The notes under the pieces: generated by a model
What the model saw: only the letters and a program-made list of their open reading frames with translations
Told to the model about the DNA's origin: nothing
The model's database searches: none
DNA from: Chrysomallon squamiferum
Lineage: Eukaryota > Mollusca > Gastropoda > Neomphalida > Peltospiridae
Reading direction: 5' to 3'
DNA length: 64,000 nt
Assembly (NCBI GenBank): GCA_012295275.1
Contig: CM022673.1
Coordinates: forward strand, 3,103,105 to 3,167,104
Part shown: one piece after another, positions 1 to 27,035 of the stretch
Position numbering within the stretch: the first letter of the stretch is position 1
Layout: each line of letters begins with the position of its first letter
Made by a program: the position numbers and the translations under genes

Positions 1-381
1 GAAACACCTGTACATACACAAACCGCCTGAAGACATCCTGCATTTCCACGTCTTGCCTGTGTCTATATATACATACAGTATCGTTTAATTTCAACAACTG
101 ACTTTAAATAAGAGTTTATGCTTTCTCCATCACACACCCACGCGCGCGCACACTTACGTACACACTTTCTAAGTCGTTTCTTTTATGCCATTCTTTCTCT
201 GCGTGTAGTTGTGGTAGCTGTTGTTGTGGTGGTGGTGGTTTTTCTTTTCTTCGTGAGAAATGACATATTCAGTGAAAAGAATTTCGTAAGCTTCCTTTAC
301 GTTTTAAATTATTGGGAACATTACAGCAATATTAATAAAAATGCTTTAATATAAAAACAGATTAGAGCAATATAAATGTTT

Positions 382-385
<4 letters not shown>

Positions 386-470
<85 letters not shown>
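386..470. repeat. (CT)n then (AT)n microsatellite
   Basis: About 68 bp of uninterrupted CT dinucleotide followed directly by about 17 bp of AT, read from the sequence. A second (CT)n of about 64 bp lies at 631-694 and grades into TTC/T-rich sequence up to about 740. Confidence 0.95.
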
Positions 471-629
471 GTACATGTACACACACAGATATATCTCTGC
501 CAGAGAAGCACTGCTGAAGCAACAAGATATCAAAACTTTTGACATGTTACAATTGTCTTGACTAATATCGTTTTATTTTCAAAGGGCTTTTGTCTTTAGA
601 ATGTCTGCCAATCTCTCCCTCAATTTTGA

Positions 630-630
<1 letters not shown>

Positions 631-698
<68 letters not shown>

Positions 699-740
699 TC
701 TTCTTTTTCTTCTTCTTCTTTTTTTTTTTCTTCTTCTTCC
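631..740. repeat. (CT)n grading into (CTT)n and poly-T
   Basis: Uninterrupted CT to 694, then imperfect TTC repeats and a T run. The plus strand is pure pyrimidine over about 110 bp. Confidence 0.9.
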
Positions 741-859
741 GCCAGCGTAATTTATATCTCAGTTTGAACTGATGTTTGATAACTACATAAAACGCAACTT
801 GCTGACCTTACATATCACTCACTGCCTAATCTGTTCTTTCCATTATCCTCTTGAAAGGT

Positions 860-1100
860 GTTTAAAGCACGAGTCTGTTTTGTGTCGTGCGCACGCACCT
901 ACCGGGCTTTCGGCTGACGGGCTTCCTGTTATCGACTGAAACCCGTGTCTGTTATCTACTACTTAAATAGCGGTTGTGCAGATATCAACTTTAAAATAAA
1001 CGCCTCGTTCTCTTCCCCTTACCTGTTGCCGCTGATAGCGAGTGATGTAATACTTGAGCGTACACGAGAAAATGGCGGCTCCGAGAATACACTGGTTGCT
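860..1100. promoter_or_regulatory. Candidate CpG-bearing promoter patch with YY1-like site
   Basis: This stretch is visibly richer in CG dinucleotides than its surroundings (CGTGCGCACGCACC near 888; GGGCTTTCGGCTGACGGG near 904) and holds AAAATGGCGGC at about 1068, which matches the YY1 core often found at transcription starts. The ATG in that motif opens only an 11-codon frame. No exon could be tied to it, so a promoter role is inference. Confidence 0.25.
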
Positions 1101-1137
1101 CAGTTGAAGATAGGTGGTCTCCAGTCAAACTTTCTTC

Positions 1138-1193
<56 letters not shown>

Positions 1194-2685
1194 GTTTAGA
1201 CTGGGAATAATTTGTAAAATGCTGAAGTTTGAATATGTTTCAAAGCTCTGATCTATTTAACGTCTGTGTTAGTTAATGATATGTCAATTTTTTTTTTTTT
1301 TTTTTTTATGAGGGATTAAATACTCCGAGAATACTGGTATGGATTTGTTGCAGGTTTGTGTTTGTTGTTTTGGGGTTGTTGGGTTTTATTATTTTGCTTG
1401 TTTTGGTTATTTATTTATTTATTTATTTATATGCTTGTTTAATTTTTATCTTTATTTTATTTATGTTTGTTTATTGAATTTTATTTATTTATTTATTACA
1501 TATGAATTATCTCATGGACGAAAAAGATATACCTTAGACTTTGATAAATTAATTGAGCGCTGCTAGTTGGAACAGGAATTATTGTTATCATTATTAGTAG
1601 TAATGGTAATATTTGTAGTAGTAGTAGTTTTAGTAGAAAGTTGTTGCAGTAATAGATGTGGTAGTAGATGTTGAGGCTGATGCTGATGATGATAACCTAC
1701 CATTGTTACAATTGTGAATTATAGGCTACTGTAAATACAATGTGTATTTTTTACGGAAAAGCTGTGCTACGGGTACTTGCTTTGTTTACTTGAAAAAACA
1801 CAATAATAAGAAGTGAAACGAACCAATAAATCTTTGTTACCGAGATAAACAGTTGCACTAATTTTCTCTCTATGCCAAAATTTTTATTATAAAAAAAATA
1901 CCGTGCATAATTCCTTAGAGTTTTTTTTTTTTTTTTCTTCTTTACTTTGCAGTCTCGGAAATAACCACATAAACTATACAACCGAAAGTCTGAATTCTTT
2001 CCCTTTCGTTTTTCACGAAAACCAAACCAAAGATCAACATCGTAATATATCTCATTACGCTATACACCCTGTCACATGCTACTAAGACGAAGAGGTAAAC
2101 ATTCTTACAAACAAATGAACGAGGAATAAATCTCAGGTTTGGTGTCTGTTATTTGTTGAGAGGTTCGCCACTTTCTGCTGACATCGGAGCAAAAGCCAAG
2201 AATCGAATTCACTTCTCGTGAAATAAGAAACGTTTTTTTTTCTCTCTTTTTTTTTTTTTTCATCTACGGTAAAGTATTACATTTCGGCGGGTTTTGTTTT
2301 TCGCCTCGTGAAATGTAAATTCACTGTGTCCATGGAAATCTATTTATTTTTGTTGCTGCTGGAAAAAAAACCCCAACAACAACAAAAAAAACCAATAAAA
2401 AAATAAAACACCACCACAATGCTCTCCCAAACCCTTCCACAAAAAACATGTAAATTCGTACGTACATAGAAATATATCTTATTCTTTTTCCTTTTTCCTT
2501 TCTTTATTTTCTTTATTATTATTTTTTATTATTATTTTCCCTTTTCAGATTTGTATAATCAGACGTTTGTTTCATAAAAAATAATTTTCTCTCTTTTTCA
2601 TGTTGCAAGTTTATTTTTTTAGTTTAATCTTTTTTTCTTTTTTTTTCTTTTCTTTTTTAGTTAATTAAGGGATTGTTGGGTTTTT

Positions 2686-2725
<40 letters not shown>

Positions 2726-3098
2726 TTATTTTTATTTTCATTACTTGAGTGTGTTTTGTTATTTTATTTGTTTTGTTTTGCGGAATCTTGTATTTAGTTC
2801 CGAACAAGATTGTACCAAAATATATTAATTTTAAAACGTTCCAGCGAAAATATTTATTATTTTACAATATTTCAGTTTGAAAAGAATCTTATATTCACCA
2901 AAATTTCTAATATGGCCATATTAAACCTGCTTTTTAATATTGTACTATTATATGCAATAAATAAAATAAAATAAAATAAAATAAAATAAAATAAAATAAA
3001 ATAAAATAAAATAAAACAAAATAAAAATAAAATAATAATAATATTATCTCGTACCGTTTATTATCTATATCTCAAATACAGTACAGAAAACACACACA

Positions 3099-3150
3099 GA
3101 TACGATCCTGTGACGTACAAGACTCAAACCTGATGACTTAACTACTGAGA
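3099..3150 (-). mobile_element. tRNA-derived SINE head fragment
   Basis: Read on the minus strand the segment starts with CTCAGTAGTTAAGTCATCAG, which resembles a tRNA A-box arm, and about 30 bases later has CAGGATCGTATC, resembling the B box GGTTCGAATCC. No acceptor-stem pairing was found, so this is a SINE promoter relic and not a tRNA gene. The 3' body could not be delimited. Confidence 0.45.
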
Positions 3151-4632
3151 ATGAATGTCGAGAACAACAGAACAACAAACTTTTATCAGTGGTGTATTTC
3201 ACAAAACGCCGCATGCTTCAGTCAGTCAGTCAGACAGCTATTTAAACGTGTTTACATCCAGAGAGTGTTATAACACGTGACGTGTGCTTTCAGGCATTCG
3301 ATGTACATTGTGTGATACAAGACAGACGTGTTTATTATAATACAGAATTAAACAACACAGAAATTAAGCACTTATCTAAAATAACGAAATAATTATTCAC
3401 TGTAATGAAAGCAGTGGTAGAAGTGGCACTGACTGCAACAGTATTAATCTTACCCACACCTATACTAACAGCACAGTTTAAAAAATTAGTACCATAAGTA
3501 ATGGTAGCCAAAAATGGTAAAAGCAGTTGTAGTAAAATCAATAGTAAAGATAACACTAACAGTTACAGCAGTGTATCAATTACAGTAGAGTAGTAGTAGT
3601 AGTAATAGTAGTTGTAGTAGTAGTAGTAGTGGCAGAAGTATAAATAGCAGTGACAGTAGTAGTAGAGTAGTCGTAGTAGTAGTAGTAGTAACAAATATCA
3701 GCAGTGATAGTATTGCTGGTATTACATTTAGCTTTAGGAAGGATTCGGTAGTTGTAATCGATCAAAGTGTCTAATACTCGTTGTGCCGATGTCGTAACCG
3801 TTAGACATCAGAGAAAAGAGCTGATTACTTCTCGCGAAACAGCACACGTTGTTTAGTGATTTAGTTAACAGTGCTTTGACTGCTTTCAGTGTTTTCTGCT
3901 ATTTGTAGGTTTTAGACGTTAGTGCCCATGTTACACATTAAGCGTCGATTTTTTGCATTAGGGAGAGATATGAGAACTAAGTGTAGAGGTTGTGATCTCA
4001 AACAATTTAATTTAAAGAGTACAAGCGGTGGCTGGGACGAATAGCCTAACTACATTTTACTTATATCCATAATGTTTCGTAGTTTTGCTCATTTACTTAT
4101 ACCAGGCTTTGTTAACAATAAAGTAGCACCCTATGTAAATAATAGGGAAATTAGGTTTTTAAGCAAAATTATAACAATAACCATAATAATACTAATGGTA
4201 ACAGTAAAATATTAGTAGTAGAAGTGGTAGTGGTAGCAGTAGTAGTAGTAGAAGTAAAAGCAATACCAGTAGTTGTAGTAATAGTAGTAGTAGTAGAAAT
4301 AGTAATTGTAGTAGTAGTAGTAGTAGTAGTGATAGTAGTGGTAACGGTAGTACTAGTAAATGTGAAGACTTTAATGCTAATGGCAATATTAGTATCGGTT
4401 ATAATTACAATAATTATAAAAGAAGAAGAAAAAACAGAAGAGAAAACATAAAAAAACGGAAAGAAAAAATAAAAATAAAAAAATAAGAAAAAAATAAGGA
4501 GAATCAAAGAAAGGAAACTAAAAGAAACAACCATCATCTCCTGTTGCTATAAAAATAAAATAAGAAAAACAAACAAACAACTTTTATCAACTTGATTAAA
4601 TTAGGAAAAGAAATAAAAGACACGAACAGAAG

Positions 4633-4663
<31 letters not shown>

Positions 4664-5068
4664 GCGGAGATAAAAACACATGCGCATTATTTATGAATTT
4701 TTGCTTCTTTTATTTTTTTTTTTTTTTTTTTTATTAGCTTCTGCTGCTGCTGCTTCTTCCTTAGAATTTTTAGAAATGTAATTTTTATTTTTGTTGTTTC
4801 CATGTGTTATTTCACAAATAAATTAATAACCGCACATACCTGTATAATGAGGAAGATACAAAATTAGTACGAGTGTTTTCTGTACATGGCCTTCGTTTTG
4901 TGTTGCAATACAGCGTCAGGTGAATACCAACTGCATGAAACATACATCAGGTGTTGATACTTACATACACAGGTAAACTGAACCTGCTTTGTACAGAAAT
5001 GTGTATACACCCACTGATAGAGAAATATCAACATTCTGATAAATCTAAGGGGTGTTTTTTTCTTTCTT

Positions 5069-5114
<46 letters not shown>

Positions 5115-5410
5115 CGTTTTCGTATCAAACAAAATAGTATGGAATTTGTACTGTCTACGAATGAGAGAGAGAGAGAGAATGTTTAACATCAGCAAAAATA
5201 TCGTGCCTAATCTTGTCTGAACATATAGATTATTTTTCTTTTCTCTGCATCAGTTTTTCTTTTTTTTCCCTGACATTTTTACGACAGCTGCTTTAAAACA
5301 CGTTTCAAATTTTCTCTGTGTTCCTGCTATTAATGACGTTAAGTTTCTTCTCTGTTTTTTAAAACGAGTTAATGATCCTTAAATAATCTTTAAATACGTC
5401 TTTATTACTT

Positions 5411-5444
<34 letters not shown>

Positions 5445-5579
5445 GGATTTATTTGGTGGTGATGGTGTTGTTGTTGGTTTTGTTTTGTTGTTATTACTTT
5501 AATTAGTGTTGATACTGTTGTTGTTATTAATTTATTATTTATTTGTTTATTAACAAATGATTTCTCTGTGTACTTTCAG

Positions 5580-5648
5580 CGCTGTGTCACATGTTTGTAA
5601 ACGGAGATAAAAATTCACGGAAGACTGCCATGCAGAAGTCTTCACGAG
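5580..5648 (+). CDS. GTPase exon with degenerate P-loop
   Basis: An acceptor TTTCAG precedes 5580 and donor GTAGGC follows 5648. Only one frame is open. It reads LCHMFVNGDKNSRKTAM, which aligns with the beta-1/P-loop of RERG (AIFGRAGVGKSAL). The last Gly of the loop is Arg, while the catalytic Lys and the following Thr are kept. The Met at 5591 is a possible start. Confidence 0.6.
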
Positions 5649-6035
5649 GTAGGCAGGTTATTTAATTCAGAGCGGATTTTATTACCATCATTAAAAAAAA
5701 ATTAGTTTATAAAATTATTGCTGTGTAATATAATTATGTAACGCGTAGTTTTATTACCGAGCCATCGTAGTGGAATAAAGAGTGAGACGTGAATATTCAC
5801 TCCTCATTAGCCACTAGCTGGAAATTTCCTGCACGAATTCTTCATATTTCCCATGTAATTACACACAAATTTTCAGCACCGAAATAATATTATATAAAGT
5901 AGATCTAATAAATATAAATTTGTTCGGGGAGCATAACTAAAACAGCGGTTCATAAAAGTATTTCATTCGGCCGATCTTAGAAATATTTTTGTTTTGGATG
6001 GATGATGATCAGTTTCAGAAAATTGTCAATTGCTG

Positions 6036-6093
<58 letters not shown>

Positions 6094-6990
6094 TATTATT
6101 TATTTATTTATTGTTTGCTTGTTTGTTTGTTTGTTTTAAACACCCGCAGGTCGAAGAGCGGAGTTTGACACGTGGGAGACTGTGGACGGAGAAACGTGTT
6201 GTATGAGACTGTTTGAACTCAGAATGACGGCTCAGGTGACTTTCTTGTTTCATTACATTTAAACTGTCTCATGTAGTTTCTTATGAAACAATTGAACCAT
6301 CAACTATAATTTCTTATTTAGAAACATTTAAAGTGTCTCATATTCTAATACGATTGTTTGATAAAGTTGTTGCTAGGTAATCGTATATGTTGTTATTGTT
6401 ATTTATTTAACACAACTGATGTCTTTTATTTATTTATTATTTTATTATTATTTTTTAATAACTGACATTATTAGGGATCGTCTGGATTTTTTATATATAT
6501 ATATATACACACACACATACATACATACAAACATACATACATACATACATACATACATACATACATACATACATAAATACATACAATGATATATACATAA
6601 ATATGTAAATACACACACAGAAACACACACACGCTTACACACACATTTGGTATCTGCATCAACGATAATCATACGACACAACAAACCATCCTATGTGCGC
6701 GCTGTGTTACCTGTGTTTCTCAGGGTGACGATGATGAGCAGATTGTGAGGTCGCTGGCTCAAAACGCGGACGGGTTCATCCTCCTCTACTCCATCACCAG
6801 CAGACACAGCTTCTCTGCCGCCTCGAGAATCCACGACGAGATCCAGCGAGTCAGAAACAACCGAGACACGCCCTTAGTTCTTGTGGGTGGGTAGCAGTTT
6901 ATTTCACTGTTTTAATGTCTGTCGGTCCGTACGACTTATTTCAGAAATTATGAATCGGTATTTCTCATTTTGTTATGCCGGAATAAAGAG

Positions 6991-7023
<33 letters not shown>

Positions 7024-7153
7024 CAAAAGACGGTGATGTATATTATGTTATAAAATGCGGTGAAATAATGATGATGATGAATGATGATGATAGTAATAGT
7101 AGTAATAGTGATGGTAATGGTAGTAGGGGCAGTTCTAGTAGTGGTGCAAGTAA

Positions 7154-7197
<44 letters not shown>

Positions 7198-8069
7198 ATG
7201 GGTTCTAATGACATTATTAATTAAACAGAGATCAATAAAGGAAGTATAAGATAAATATAAGATCGTTTGATGCATCACGTTTCATTATAAACATCAGTTT
7301 TAATAACGGCAGCTGAATATCAGTCACAACAAGCATTCAGTCATTTCCTCTTACTGTGTGATATTTACGTTATTTGTGTGTATTCGTGTTTATTGAAACA
7401 GTCAAATTTCAGTCTGAAAGTTCTCCAGTTATCGACGTTTGAAATTTTTACGGTCATTATTACAAGATTATATAAGAGCTCGACCGAAACCAGTGTTCCA
7501 GTTCGAGAGACCGAAATTTAAATTTCGAAGATCAACTCCATATATAATACATAAGCGAGAGAGACATAGCTATTTGTTTGTTGACTCGTTACTACCATAG
7601 CTGCTACTATTACTATTACTGTTGCTGCTGCTTCTGTTCTTACTACTACTGCTGCTGCTGTTGCTTATGATGACGCTAATGTTACTGCTATTATTATTAT
7701 TATCGTTGTTGCTGTTGTTTTTGTTGTTATTATTATTCTTATTACCATGATAAATATTTCATCATATATTATTTTCAGAATATTTCTTCCATTGCAGGCA
7801 ATAAGACGGACTGTATAAATAGCAGGGAGATTCTGGTTTCCGATGGCAGAGATCTGGCGTTTGAAATGGGAACGGCTTTCTACGAATGTTCTACAAAATT
7901 CGACTTTGGACAAGTGAACATCATTTTTCATGACATTATACGCCAAGTGCGATGTGTTAGATCTAGATCTCGCGCGGAAGAACAAACGTGCAACAAAGTC
8001 CGCGGATTTATACACAGACTCAGCTTCAGGAAAAGATCTAGGTCACAGAAACGTAGTTCAACGAGCTGA
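5580..8069 (+). CDS. RERG-like Ras-superfamily small GTPase (4 exons)
   Basis: The coding exons seen are 5580-5648, 6150-6235, 6724-6886 and 7798-8069, and all intron phases agree. From the ATG at 5591 the product is 192 residues (human RERG is 199). The exon is open upstream of that ATG (frame LCH before it), so an unseen first exon may supply a few more residues. What can be seen: a P-loop position reading GDKNSRKT, where GxxxxGKS/T is expected; DGETC before beta-3; the G3 position reading MTAQGDDDE instead of DTAGQE; ADGFILLYSITSRHSF, typical of the RERG/Ras fold; a perfect G4 GNKTD; AFYECSTK as G5; and a basic Arg/Ser-rich tail with no CAAX box, as in RERG. Switch I is about 10 residues shorter than in RERG. 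The family assignment rests on the C-terminal half. Reduced or altered GTP binding is inference. It could also belong to the RASL11/12 relatives. Confidence 0.8.
6150..6235 (+). CDS. GTPase exon: switch I to G3
   Basis: Acceptor CCCGCAG, donor GTGACT. It begins in phase 1 (first two bases finish a Gly codon) and ends on a codon boundary. It encodes FDTWETVDGETCCMRLFELR and then MTAQ at the G3 position. Confidence 0.75.
6724..6886 (+). CDS. GTPase exon: switch II to beta-5
   Basis: Acceptor TTTCTCAG, donor GTGGGT. It encodes GDDDEQIVRSLAQ, ADGFILLYSITSRHSF and a helix ending TPLVLV, which runs into the G4 motif across the splice. Confidence 0.85.
7798..8069 (+). CDS. GTPase terminal exon: G4, G5 and basic tail
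   Basis: Acceptor CATTGCAG. The splice completes GNKTD (G4). AFYECSTK (G5) follows about 32 residues later, then a tail of about 40 residues with many Arg, Lys and Ser, ending QKRSSTS and TGA at 8067. No prenylation motif. Confidence 0.88.
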
Positions 8070-8120
8070 CGTCAGTTAATACGTCATGCGTCTTATTAGC
8101 CGTTATTTATATTTTATTGG

Positions 8121-8179
<59 letters not shown>

Positions 8180-8304
8180 TTTATTACTTTTAGCCGATAT
8201 TTATAAATTATAAACAATTTTCTATGAGAACAATACAAATGCATGTATAGTGCAATTCTTCAGTCAGGGATAGACCCATAGGTTAACAGTTTCTGCGTCC
8301 ATGA

Positions 8305-8310
8305 AATAAA
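8305..8310 (+). terminator. Candidate poly(A) signal for the small GTPase gene
   Basis: An AATAAA hexamer about 236 bases after the stop codon. A (TTA)n tract lies between stop and signal. Assignment is by position only. Confidence 0.35.
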
Positions 8311-10620
8311 AGTCTAAGGAAATAGGTAATAATAACTATCACTGAAAACAAATTGTGCTTTACAGTTTTTGAATTAGTTGACATTTATTTCAAACATACT
8401 CTGTTTTAATAACTATCACTGAATTGTTAATATTATATAACAAACTAAGGTAAAAAAAGTACTATTATTTATTTATTTTGTTATTTTCGCTTACATAGAA
8501 ATTCAATTTTATAATTCAGTTTATATAATAATTTGTCACAACCGATGAAATACTGTATGATTTTTTATTTTAATAGTCAATAGCACCTTCTTAATGCCGA
8601 CATTAAAACACATTTTCTTTTATTTTTATTTTCTCGACTTATTTATTTATGTATTTATGTTTTTATTATTATTAATTATTTTATTTTATTTTATTTATTT
8701 TTAATTTTTTTTTTTTTTTTTTACGAACATTTATCTTCCACTAGAAAAAAAAGAAAAGAAAAAAGTCGTTGATAAATCATTTGCGAGTTACTATCTTGAA
8801 CGGGAAATAATTATCTTCATACTTATAAATATTTGTATAACAGTGGCAGTAATATATATATTTTTTGTTTAACTTTGACAATCACCAATGACAACGACCT
8901 GTCTGTCCATCTGCTGGTCTCCTGTCAGAGACAGGTTTGACTGTAAAAACTTTTAACAGTTAAAAGACTAAAACTCTGGCTTCTTTTTAAGAGACACTCT
9001 TTATGTCTGCGGTACACTAGGACTTAGATTTCACAAGCCAATGTTGAGGTGCACATTACAGTTTAAGAATTTTGACTATTGTTTGAAAAAAAAAAAAAAA
9101 ATGTTATAAATTATTAAACAAATTTAATCTAATTACAATGTTGGTTGTTTCTTTTTTTCTTTATTTTCATAATTTGTTACATGGTCTTCCATACATTTCA
9201 GTCATTTGTAATGTTTTAAAAATCAACAAAAAAAATAATACAAAGAAATAACAAATGTTGTTAAATTTTATTATGCACATTAGTAAAATATATTAAATTT
9301 TACATGAAGGAAAATTCAGGAAGATTCGTATTTTTATAACATAATTGCTAAATTTGTTGCCATGTAAATTACTTTCAAATAACAGTTACACGGATCTAAC
9401 ATGTTGGATTATGTATTCCAGAAATGTGATAGAAAGGAACTTCCTTCAAGATGAGTGATCTCCCCCTCTCAAATGTTTCTCTTTTTTTTTTCCTTTTTTT
9501 TTTTTTAAATCTTCTTTATTTCACTCACTCTCTTTCATAATAATACAATTCGTGGTTTTTGGTGTAGACTGAAATGTCATTAACTGTGTTTGTGTAATGG
9601 AATCCATAATTAAAAATTACATAAATATTTACTAAAAGTATATCATTAACACACACCTATACCATCTTGTACACATAACATACACACTCGCTCACACATA
9701 TACATGCACGTCTACACACACATCATTAGTGTATGATGAATTAGCTTTGTTTGTTTGTTTAAATTTAATTAGAAAAACTGAAAACAGAAAGAAAGAATAA
9801 ACACAGCTTACTCACATTCAGATATAAAATTTAAAACATTACAAAGAAAAAAAAAAAAAAAAAAAAAAAAAATAAATTAAATTTAAAAAAATAAAATAAA
9901 ATAAAAATAAAGAAAATGTCTGATAAAAATGTTAGTGGTCCTGTTTATGTTAATATATTTTGATAAAAGAATACCAGATCTGCAAAAATAATAAAAAAAT
10001 AAAATCCTCTTCTCTCTAATATTTAAGCATACTCGTCCAAAAACTACAAACTTTTCTGGTGCAAAATGGACGGATGTTCAGACAAAGTTGAATTATAATG
10101 TTACTGTAACTTTCTTTTGGAAATTAGTGGTTTCTAAAATCATTAAAATACACATGTAAGCACACAAGCATGCACACATACACAAACATACATATCTGTG
10201 TACACACATGCACACACACACACACACACATGCACAAACAGCGTGATAAAAATTTTAAATTATTTAAGTACAGAACATTTTGCAAGGAATTAACAAAGCT
10301 GTGTTTATTCTGATATCCAATATTATGTCTGTGTGTGTGTGTGTGCGTGTGTGTGTGTAAAATTAAGATTCTCATATTAAAATGTGGTTAACCATGTTAA
10401 AAATGAACACATCTTTCTATTTCAATGTAACTGATATTCTTGATGACACTAATAAAAAAAATTCATAGCTTGATTATTTAAATAAGATATGTACAGAAAT
10501 TGTTCAATTTTCTAACCATTATCATGCAAAATCCATTTTCATTGATGTGCATGTATTCTGAACACATTTTGTTCAACATCTTGTTCAATGGTGAATTTTA
10601 ACGTGTATTTATGTTACATA

Positions 10621-10675
<55 letters not shown>

Positions 10676-11129
10676 CAAATGTATGTATGTATGTATGTAT
10701 GTGTGTGCGTGCATGAATAAATTTATATGTTAGTAACAAAATAATTTTAAATATACATGACTCTATGTTTGTATTTTGTTGTTTTGTTTTTTTGTGTTTA
10801 CTTAAATTCATGATGGAATAAAATAAATACCATCCTCAACCCTCACATTTTAAGTTTTACATTTTTGAATATTTCACAACACTTATGTTTTTGTTTCAGC
10901 TCTTAGAACAGATTTTCAGCAACAAGTTCTGAGTTGACTTCAGATTTGTGTTGTTATGTACTGGCTTGGATAATAAAGGTAAAAACCAATGTCTAAAAAC
11001 AGGACACACAGATCCTGTGAACATACTGTACAATTTATCTTTCATCTCAGTAATCTAGATCTTCAGTATATATTCTTTTCAGCTGAAATTAAATAATTTC
11101 TTTTTATAAAATATTTTTAAATCAAATGT

Positions 11130-11640
11130 TGTTTACTTTCATAACTTCAACTTCTGTTACTGTATACTATATGCTTTAATACCTTAAACACCAATTATTG
11201 CTTACATCAATGGCTTCAACATTAATGTACTTTATTTACTTTAATACATTAATTACTGTATCTACTTTATATAATTTTGGTAACTTCAAGACCATATATA
11301 ATACTTTATAACCTTCAACATCAACCACTGCATACTTCAAAACTTCAAGATCAATTACCATATATTCTTTAATAATTTTAATATCAACTACTGTATATAT
11401 TTTAATAATTTCAACATCAGTTACTATACACACTTTAATAACTTCAGTATCAAATATCATATACTTTAATAACTTCAGTATCAAATATATACTTTAATAA
11501 CTTCAATATCAAATATGGTATATTTTAATAATTTCAACATCAATTATTGTATACTTTAGTAACTTCAACATCAATTATTGTACATATTTTAATAACTTCA
11601 ACATCAATTACCGTATACTTTAATAACTTAAACATCAGTT
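11130..11640. repeat. Degenerate ~30-bp minisatellite
   Basis: Repeated motif of the form TAACTTCAACATCAATTA followed by YRTATACTTT, with units of about 26-33 bp and roughly 15 copies. It lies just beyond the last identified FNBP4 exon. Its minus-strand open frame (11236-11484) is a consequence of the repeat and is not treated as a gene. Confidence 0.85.
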
Positions 11641-11727
11641 TACAGTAGATCGTTTAACAACCTAACATGTGAAAAGCAGTGTGTGTGGGTCAGATCTGCA
11701 GACTGCAGGCAGTGCTGTGCCACTCAC

Positions 11728-27035
<15,308 letters not shown>

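Larger units (their letters stand above)
1..5579. other. Gene-free, microsatellite-rich flank
   Basis: No reading frame here can be joined into a recognisable protein; the longer open frames are translations of (CT)n, poly-T, (TAG)n or (GAA)n tracts. Besides the repeats listed separately it holds poly-T at 1141-1190 and 5068-5114, (AT)n at about 2692-2722, (AAAAT)n at about 2955-3040, trinucleotide TAG tracts around 3586-3690 and 4209-4345, and (GAA)n at 4627-4664. A missing first exon of the small GTPase gene could lie at the right end, but none was identified. Confidence 0.7.
8070..11727. other. AT-rich tail-to-tail intergenic region
   Basis: This lies between the 3' ends of the GTPase gene (plus) and FNBP4 (minus), so it should hold both 3' UTRs and the missing last FNBP4 exon. 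It contains (TTA)n at about 8126-8180, poly-A near 9845-9871, (AC)n at 10209-10228, (GT)n at 10328-10357, (AT)n at 10622-10671 with (GTAT)n to 10701, and the minisatellite at about 11130-11640. No tRNA or other RNA gene was seen. Confidence 0.6.

Noticed and set aside
376-772. Open frames of Ser-Leu repeats at 376-561 and 590-772
   Set aside because: Direct translation of (CT)n and poly-T; no splice or start context.
3099-3150. True tRNA gene
   Set aside because: A- and B-box-like motifs are present, but no acceptor stem or full cloverleaf could be drawn.
3580-4537. Poly-Val, poly-Thr and poly-Leu open frames on both strands
   Set aside because: Six-frame consequences of TAG/GTA trinucleotide repeats.
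11236-11484. 82-codon minus-strand frame with repeated Ile/Val/Lys units
   Set aside because: Produced by the minisatellite; the unit length varies and stops interrupt the neighbouring copies.
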